In this document: in pieces, positions 33,281 through 37,930 of the stretch
How the letters are laid out: each line of letters starts with the position of its first letter
Position numbering within the stretch: position 1 is the first letter of the stretch
NCBI GenBank assembly: GCA_018238205.1
Contig: JABCTV010000008.1
Coordinates: 1 to 37,930 of the forward strand
DNA length: 37,930 nt
From: Candidatus Thorarchaeota archaeon
Lineage (GTDB): Archaea > Asgardarchaeota > Thorarchaeia > Thorarchaeales > Thorarchaeaceae
Direction: 5' to 3'
Notes under the pieces: generated by a model
Seen by the model: only the letters and a program-made list of their open reading frames with translations
Told to the model about the DNA's origin: nothing
The model's database searches: none
Program-made: the position numbers and the translations under genes

Positions 33281-33667
33281 CTACTGAACATGATTGCTGA
33301 TAGCGCCCACAGAAATCTTTGCAACAAACATGCCAAGAAAGACCAGAAATACAGTGCCGACTACATAGAGTATCAGGAGTGTGCTTTTACCCTCTTCAAA
33401 CATCGTGAAAGCCTCAAGACCAAATGTTGACATTGTCGTGAATGCCCCCAGTACTCCAATTGTAAGAAAGACACGAATTTCTGGAGTTATGAATGCGACA
33501 AGTTCTGCCGAATACACTATAATGCCTAATAGAAGAGTTCCAAGAAAATTAACAACCAATGTTCCTATTGGGATTGCTGAATTGTCATTCTGAATGATAT
33601 TAGATAGACCATATCTAAGTACGGCTCCGATGAAACCACCAATGCCTACTAGTACTAATTCTCTCAC
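33281..33667 (-). CDS. fluC: Fluoride exporter FluC (CrcB)
   Basis: 128 aa with four transmembrane helices, the normal Fluc size. Signature segments: GIGGFIGAVLRYGLS, GTLVVNFLGTLLLGIIVY (the conserved GTLxVNxxG) and GVLGAFTTMSTFGLEAF (the GxxGaxTTxSTF pore motif). Single-gene form, so it should act as a dual-topology homodimer. Start GTG 33667. A fluoride riboswitch lies directly upstream. Confidence 0.93.
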   Translation of the reverse strand: MRELVLVGIGGFIGAVLRYGLSNIIQNDNSAIPIGTLVVNFLGTLLLGIIVYSAELVAFITPEIRVFLTIGVLGAFTTMSTFGLEAFTMFEEGKSTLLILYVVGTVFLVFLGMFVAKISVGAISNHVQ

Positions 33668-33680
33668 TAAATCACATCAT

Positions 33681-33745
33681 GTAAAAGAAGTCATCAGCTC
33701 GCGGCGGTTTCGACATGGTCGTAGTGGACTTCATCACCCAATCGT
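33681..33745 (-). promoter_or_regulatory. Fluoride (crcB) riboswitch
   Basis: Read on the minus strand: GGGTGATGAAGTCCAC, then GTCGAAACCGC and GCTGATGACTTCTTTTAC. This reproduces the crcB motif: GATG directly before one arm of P1 (GAAGTC), an AAAC followed by the P3 strand, and GCTGATG before the second P1 arm (GACTTC, 33687-33692). It ends 14 bases before the fluC GTG, so it probably controls ribosome access. Confidence 0.82.
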
Positions 33746-33845
33746 GCGCGGTCGTTTAGTATGATGATAATAAGGATTCTGCAGACGGCACACTAAATCT
33801 CTCCATCTGTAGTCCAACTCAACGCTATATTCAATAACTTGGATC

Positions 33846-34307
33846 ATGTACAGTCAATTGGTGAACAATGTGAAGATTCGTCAATTTGACCAGAAAGATA
33901 CTGAAGTTGTAATTCAATTGGCAAATGACTTTGCATTCTTTGATGGCCCGACAACTGAAGAGGATTTGAAAATAACTCATGCATTTCCTGAAGGCTTCCT
34001 TGTTGCTGAGGAAGATAGGAAGGTAGTTGGGCTGGTTTATGGTTATTTCAGGGATGTTCCAAAAGAGGTTCTAGACAACTGGGGTGTTTCAAAGGTTGCC
34101 ACTATTGAATTATTAGTGGTTAATCCAAAATATAGAAAGCATGGAATTGGTACATCATTAGTAGATAGTCTAATTGGCATCTTCAAAAAAGCAGGTGTAG
34201 ATATGATTGGATTAACCTGTCCAGAGGGGGCTAGTCACGCAAAACGACTCTATGAAAACCATGGTTTTGAAATCAGTGCATACCACATGAGAAAGAAATT
34301 AGATTGA
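33846..34307 (+). CDS. GNAT-family N-acetyltransferase
   Basis: 153 aa. The acetyl-CoA loop is RKHGIGTSLVDSLI (R-x-x-G-x-G) after VATIELLVVNPKY, and the end reads AKRLYENHGFEISAYHMRKKL. Several starts are possible (ATG 33846; GTG further in at KIRQFDQ). A TATA-like CTATATTC near 33824 suggests a short or absent leader. Substrate unknown. Confidence 0.85.
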   Translation: MYSQLVNNVKIRQFDQKDTEVVIQLANDFAFFDGPTTEEDLKITHAFPEGFLVAEEDRKVVGLVYGYFRDVPKEVLDNWGVSKVATIELLVVNPKYRKHGIGTSLVDSLIGIFKKAGVDMIGLTCPEGASHAKRLYENHGFEISAYHMRKKLD

Positions 34308-34310
34308 TCC

Positions 34311-34358
34311 TCACAGCCGGATTGGATTTGGTCCAGACGCTCGAATCTCAACTCTGAA
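34311..34358 (-). pseudogene. Duplicated C-terminal fragment of an mvhD-like gene
   Basis: The minus strand reads EIRASGPNPIRL-stop (stop at 34311), against EIRAIGPNPIRL-stop at the end of the MvhD-like gene at 35075. The DNA of 34321-34358 matches 35085-35122 at 33 of 38 bases. No longer frame precedes it, so this is a leftover of a second copy. Confidence 0.6.
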
Positions 34359-35036
34359 CTAACACTTTTCGTGGATTTCTGTCAACCCTGATTTTGCACA
34401 ACCATATTTCCCCCAATATAGAGGATGATGATGACAGTAATTGATGCCATACAATAACTGGCGCTTATCCCAAGTAGGGGGTGTTACGTTATCGCTTATT
34501 GATCGCCACATGAGGTGAACTTTGAAACACTGACCTTTCTTGTATGTTTTATGTTTGAGTTTTATCGAGTCTATAGAGCGAAATCCAAGATGTTCTATCA
34601 TCCACTTTTGAATCCATATCATCCAATAGTCTTCCAGAGCAAGGGTCGCAAATCCACAAGCTTGTTCTTCACTTCTAATCATATCATCGATGAGCATCTT
34701 ACCAAAACTTTGGCCTTGCGCTTTTCTGTGTATCCAGATACAGTTCATAATGATGATATTCTCTCCCGATATTGGCAGGCCAGCTGCTTCAGGTGACCCA
34801 TATTCAATCATTCCAACATAATCACCCTTCCAAAACAGAATCTTCGTATGCAATCCTTTTGGTATCACAGACTCCAGATATCTCACTCGCTCTGGGTTCC
34901 CATTAATCAATTCTTGAAGTTGAATTTCCTTTTTCCTGTGAAAAATGCATCCGACAAGTAGATGTTCGTACTCGGGTTTGTTAGTAATGTCAATAATCTC
35001 GATGGAAGAACTCCTATTCACACTTAATCTTCTCAT
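34359..35036 (-). CDS. GNAT-like acetyltransferase with extended C-terminus
   Basis: 225 aa from ATG 35036; TTG 35051 would add five residues. ENIIIMNCIWIHRKAQGQSFGKMLIDDMIRSEE carries the acetyl-CoA loop (QGQSFGK). EHLGFRSIDSIKLKH follows as the usual last strand. The C-terminal 45 residues are unusual, rich in His, Tyr, Cys and Trp (YGINYCHHHPLYWGKYGCAKSG), perhaps metal-binding. It sits between the mvhD-like gene and the mvhD fragment. Confidence 0.7.
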   Translation of the reverse strand: MRRLSVNRSSSIEIIDITNKPEYEHLLVGCIFHRKKEIQLQELINGNPERVRYLESVIPKGLHTKILFWKGDYVGMIEYGSPEAAGLPISGENIIIMNCIWIHRKAQGQSFGKMLIDDMIRSEEQACGFATLALEDYWMIWIQKWMIEHLGFRSIDSIKLKHKTYKKGQCFKVHLMWRSISDNVTPPTWDKRQLLYGINYCHHHPLYWGKYGCAKSGLTEIHEKC

Positions 35037-35074
35037 GGTTTGTGCGCCCAAAGATAAATAGAATTTCTATCTAC

Positions 35075-35485
35075 TTAAAGCCTGATTGGATTTGGTCCAA
35101 TCGCTCTAATCTCATCTCCGAAATCATTGACCTCTTTTGCAAACAGATCACCCTCTGCTGCACTCACAAATACCATCTTCACGCGGCGTTCATCAAGACC
35201 AAGCTGTTCAATCAGTTTCTTTGCAAACCGAACTCTTCGCTCTGCTCCAAGGTTACCTGTTCTGTAGGCACAATCACCTGGATGACAACCCACTACAAGT
35301 ACTCCATCAGCCCCTTCCTGCAAAGCTTTCAGAATGAAGTTGATGTCCAATCTCGCTGTGCATGGCATTCTGATTATCCTGCTCGTGATATCATACTGCA
35401 TTTTCATGGTACCAGCTAAGTCTGCTGCTGCGTACATGCACTGCATGCATCCAAAAATTATGATGTTCATGTCTTTAGGAGGCAT
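35075..35485 (-). CDS. mvhD: MvhD-like hydrogenase/heterodisulfide reductase iron-sulfur subunit
   Basis: 136 aa. MvhD family: IIIFGCMQCMYAAADLAG, MPCTARLDINFILKALQEGADGVLVVGCHPGDCAYRTGN, then RRVRFAKKLIEQLGLDERRVKMVFVSAAEG. The cysteines bind a [2Fe-2S] cluster that carries electrons between an MvhAG hydrogenase (or formate dehydrogenase) and HdrABC. No mvhA, mvhG or hdr gene is in this window, so partners must be elsewhere. Confidence 0.85.
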   Translation of the reverse strand: MPPKDMNIIIFGCMQCMYAAADLAGTMKMQYDITSRIIRMPCTARLDINFILKALQEGADGVLVVGCHPGDCAYRTGNLGAERRVRFAKKLIEQLGLDERRVKMVFVSAAEGDLFAKEVNDFGDEIRAIGPNPIRL

Positions 35486-35586
35486 TAGAAGGCATCACCA
35501 CTTGATTGTACACCGCTTGTGGTTTTCTGACCTCCATATAATCTTTCATATCTGAAGATGTATTCGGCTGTATGCACCGACCTGTG

Positions 35587-37371
35587 TCAGGTATCAGAAG
35601 AGGTTGAGTGAACTTCCTCGATAACTTTCAACTTCCGTGTTCCACCCTTCTCATGACGACCGTCACCGGTATACGCTGGGTCCGAATCCGACGTTATGAC
35701 ACGAGCTCTATCCAAACTAGGTTTGGAAGTGGTTTCTGTCCGCTGCAACTTACTACTGTGGGTGTCAGATGCCTTGCGAGCCTCCACAGCGGCAGACGGT
35801 ATTTCCACGGTTCTTTCCATGGCGAGATCGGTAGTACTCGCAAACTCCCCGAGGGTTGTTTGGTCATAGCACTCAGCCACGGACTGCCCACGTTGGCCTG
35901 ACAGACCAGAAGGCAGTGAGGACTTTCCTTTAGAGCGTGAGCTCCTCCAGACCTTCAGGGTTGACCTTCCCTTCTTAGAAGAGAAGAGCCACCGCCCTAG
36001 TCCTTTCTCATCCCTAAGTAGGGGAATGAGCGTAATTAAGCGCCTCGCAATATTGATGGCGCCGTTCTTGTCGGCATTGGAGCGATAGCCGCAGGTGTGG
36101 CAGATGAAGAGGGACTGCTTAGGACGGATACCTCTCTGTCCACATTTATGACAGGTAACCGAGGTCCAATATTCACGAATAGGAATGAAACGTGAGTTCC
36201 TACCCGAAACCCTCCAGCCTTGTTGAGCAAGTGAATGCTTCAATGCATTACTTACTCTGGCAAAGGGCCACCTGGCAACCATCTTCCTGAATCTCTTGCT
36301 CTTACTGCTCTTCTTACTGGCACTCTTTCTGATTCCAGTCAATTTACCAATGGCGACATAGAGGTCGTACTTCTTTGACAGCTCAAGGATGTGGTCAGTG
36401 AGTTGCCTGACAAGTACACCATCTAGATCCTTGCTGATGTTCAACCTTCGACCACTTAGTTCGCGAAGTTTCAAGATGACATCATCCGCAGGATAATCCT
36501 CGTCTAGTCTGGTATTCATCTCTCGTTGAAGAGAATCTACCATTATGTCGTATCTCTCAATGCGTTTGACCTTCTCTGGCTGGGTGAAGTAGTTGACATG
36601 TTTCACACGTTCTCGTGTAAGGACAACAGAACACACAGCCTTGTCTATCCCAAGGTCAATTCCCATCACAGCAAGAGGTTTCCCATCACCGTTAATTGTG
36701 GGGACAGAGATTCTAACAGAAAAGACAGACCACCATTTCTTTCTCGAATCTTTGATGAGTCTAAGAGAGGTCACCTTTCCTTCATTCAATCTATTGAGAT
36801 GATATGAAGAAGGATTGAGAGGAACCCTGAGTTTATCATGAAACCAACTATCAGTCTTTGCAGAATCAAGTGAGTCCATGAGTTCAAGCCAGTGTTTGAC
36901 CTCTTGGTCAGGTTCATACCGAAGTTTGTACCGTCGATTGAAGACATAGCGCGGGAGTTTTCGAGAACGATACCCCTTTGCCTTGAGTGGTTGCTGTCCT
37001 TCAAGAGCTAGATAGCTATTCCACATGGCAACAGCAACCTGTCTACACTCTTGAAGTTCATTCAGAGAGATATTTGAGAATCTCTTTTTGAAATCATGAG
37101 GGACTACAGACCTGTTCTTTGAACTATCTTTTGACCTCAGTGCTGTGAGGGTCAGTTTTTCCAGTTTTCCACCATTGATTTTTTTCTTTCGTTTTCCGAC
37201 AAGAAGTTCTTGTTCATGACGTGTAATTATGCCAAGAAAGGCACGAATCACCCGTGTATCACGTCCTGTAATACGAGAGAGTCTATCCCTTTCATATTCA
37301 GACATAGACTCCCAGCGAATTGGGACTTTGACACTGATGATAGTATACTTGGAACCGTTCACACACGTCAC
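35587..37371 (-). CDS. tnpB: TnpB RNA-guided nuclease homologue (IS605/IS1341-type) with rearranged RuvC site
   Basis: 594 aa, longer than the usual 350-450. N-terminal helical part with SLNELQECRQVAVAMWNSYL, then RuvC-I at AVMGIDLGIDKAV (Asp239). RuvC-II reads LYVAIGKLTGIRKS, where the usual Glu is Gly342. The zinc finger is intact (C407, C410, C424, C427), and RuvC-III is NADKNGAIN (Asp434). A glutamate at 400 (IREYWTS) occupies the position where canonical TnpB has a non-acidic residue. After residue 450 comes a 140-residue Ser/Arg/Lys-rich tail, likely overlapping the guide-RNA scaffold. Start GTG 37371; the ATG at 37305 is possible. No TnpA is nearby. Confidence 0.88.
   Translation of the reverse strand: MTCVNGSKYTIISVKVPIRWESMSEYERDRLSRITGRDTRVIRAFLGIITRHEQELLVGKRKKKINGGKLEKLTLTALRSKDSSKNRSVVPHDFKKRFSNISLNELQECRQVAVAMWNSYLALEGQQPLKAKGYRSRKLPRYVFNRRYKLRYEPDQEVKHWLELMDSLDSAKTDSWFHDKLRVPLNPSSYHLNRLNEGKVTSLRLIKDSRKKWWSVFSVRISVPTINGDGKPLAVMGIDLGIDKAVCSVVLTRERVKHVNYFTQPEKVKRIERYDIMVDSLQREMNTRLDEDYPADDVILKLRELSGRRLNISKDLDGVLVRQLTDHILELSKKYDLYVAIGKLTGIRKSASKKSSKSKRFRKMVARWPFARVSNALKHSLAQQGWRVSGRNSRFIPIREYWTSVTCHKCGQRGIRPKQSLFICHTCGYRSNADKNGAINIARRLITLIPLLRDEKGLGRWLFSSKKGRSTLKVWRSSRSKGKSSLPSGLSGQRGQSVAECYDQTTLGEFASTTDLAMERTVEIPSAAVEARKASDTHSSKLQRTETTSKPSLDRARVITSDSDPAYTGDGRHEKGGTRKLKVIEEVHSTSSDT
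35601..35619 (-). repeat. Right terminal inverted repeat of the TnpB element
   Basis: On the minus strand GAGGAAGTTCACTCAACCT, inside the last codons of tnpB. It matches the left repeat at 37405-37423 in 18 of 19 positions, in inverted orientation. Confidence 0.75.
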
Positions 37372-37374
37372 CTT

Positions 37375-37484
37375 AGTTATAAATTTCCGACCTGTTTCAA
37401 GTCAGAGGAAATTCACTCAACCTATATCTCAGGAGATTGATTGATAATCTCCACTCTTTCTCAGTACAGAATAGTTATAAATTT
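37375..37484. repeat. Repeated TATA-like AGTTATAAATTT
   Basis: AGTTATAAATTT is at 37375-37386 (directly before the tnpB start) and at 37473-37484 (between tnpB and the next, divergent gene). Both are good TATA candidates; with one on each side they may serve the two divergent genes. Confidence 0.45.
37405..37423 (+). repeat. Left terminal inverted repeat of the TnpB element
   Basis: GAGGAAATTCACTCAACCT lies 33 bases upstream of the tnpB start. Together with 35601-35619 it bounds a unit of 1823 bp. No clear target duplication is seen outside. Confidence 0.75.
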
Positions 37485-37587
37485 ATGAAGACTGCAAATG
37501 ACTGAAACGTTTAATTCTTGAATAAATTGAAAATTATGAACTAAAACAGATATTAGTATAGGTCGAATTACCCGAAGAATTTATTAT

Positions 37588-37930
37588 ATGATTAACCGAT
37601 ATTGTAGTGTGACGAACATCCTGTATCCCAGAAAACCTTCAAGGATTCTTACTACTGCCTTCAAGATGGGGATGGCAATCACCTTGGCTTTAGCAAGGGA
37701 TAGGGCAACAGGAAAGGCTAGACCGTTGTACTTTGGACTGGGAAAACGGATCAAAGGGATGGCGAAGATCTGGAGTTCTGCGAAAGATGAGTACCAAGAA
37801 ACACTGAAAAAAGGTCATCCCGATGCCTCAAAATTACTCAAGGCAGAAAACAATGTCCGACGGAGCTTCTCTAGGATTCTTCTGAAGACCTCTGTGAAAT
37901 ATGGTAATATTGAAACAAGACGAGTGAAAC
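37588..37930 (+). CDS. Unknown basic protein, cut by the right window edge
   Basis: Open from ATG 37588 (or GTG 37609, eight codons in) to the end of the window, 114 codons seen. Begins MINRYCSVTNILYPRKPSRI, with a moderately hydrophobic helix-like stretch (TTAFKMGMAITLALARD) and then many Lys/Arg (GLGKRIKGMAKIWSSAKDEY, KAENNVRRSFSRILLK). No HUH motif of a TnpA transposase is seen. Divergent from tnpB, with 216 bases between. Function unknown. Confidence 0.5.
   Translation, partial: MINRYCSVTNILYPRKPSRILTTAFKMGMAITLALARDRATGKARPLYFGLGKRIKGMAKIWSSAKDEYQETLKKGHPDASKLLKAENNVRRSFSRILLKTSVKYGNIETRRVK

Larger units (their letters stand above)
35601..37423 (-). mobile_element. tnpB-only insertion element with inverted ends
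   Basis: The unit contains only tnpB. IS200/IS605 elements normally have subterminal hairpins rather than terminal inverted repeats, so these ends are unusual. Without tnpA it depends on a helper for movement, if it still moves. A conserved block (35638-35652) near the right end is shared with the remnant at 4896. Confidence 0.6.

Noticed and set aside
1-37930. CRISPR array
   Set aside because: No set of regularly spaced repeats was seen; the repeats found are pairs only.

Overview
The window is archaeal and most likely from an Asgard (Promethearchaeota) genome, perhaps Thorarchaeia-like. It carries archaeal DnaG primase, Pelota, aIF2-gamma, S6e, RpoE1 (Rpb7), Spt4, S24e, S27ae, L15e, the RNase P proteins Rpp30 and Pop5, an intron-containing initiator tRNA, TATA-type promoters with short or absent leaders, and many GTG/TTG starts with GGAG-type Shine-Dalgarno sites. 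The lineage is a judgement from gene content; no database search was possible.

Layout. 1-4350: a membrane protein (cut by the left edge), a CPBP protease, a SAM methyltransferase, a chagasin-like protein coupled to a secreted anchored protein, and a HAD protein. 4350-5758: about 1.4 kb without an intact gene, holding the decayed 3' end of a TnpB element and then a hairpin-rich stretch. 5759-10335 (+): dnaG, an OsmC protein, a LonB-like ATPase without protease domain, and pelota. 10336-14820 (-): radical SAM, nucleotidyltransferase, Ncs6/TtuA-type tRNA thiolase, an unknown and a site-2 protease. 15000-18700 (+): information-processing block S6e, aIF2-gamma, PIN protein, RpoE1, Spt4, S24e, S27ae. 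19318-20351: initiator tRNA-Met with two introns, followed by an MBL-fold gene bounded by a copy of the tRNA 3' end. 21.4-25.4 kb: DUF134 HTH protein, DUF5320-like protein, two MinD-type ferredoxin ATPases and two NifX-like proteins, with tandem palindromes in front of the minus-strand operon. 25.6-29 kb: YchF/OBG-type GTPase, an unknown, a flavin reductase and a 2-hydroxyacid dehydrogenase. 29.2-31.2 kb (+): L15e, COG1325, Rpp30, Pop5. 31.2-35.5 kb: JAMM protease with Lrp regulator, HD protein, a fluoride riboswitch with FluC, two GNATs and an MvhD-like protein. 35.6-37.4 kb: a TnpB element; 37.6 kb to the end: start of an unknown gene.

The core genes form two translation/transcription/RNA-processing blocks. 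The accessory parts are the most interesting: a TnpB whose RuvC-II glutamate is replaced by glycine while a glutamate appears 58 residues later (a Fanzor-like arrangement), inverted repeats around that TnpB, a doubly interrupted initiator tRNA with att-like duplications, a palindrome-controlled MinD/NifX operon with no nitrogenase genes, and at least three genes (dnaG, spt4 and an unknown gene) whose reading frames appear to need AUU or AUA start codons.
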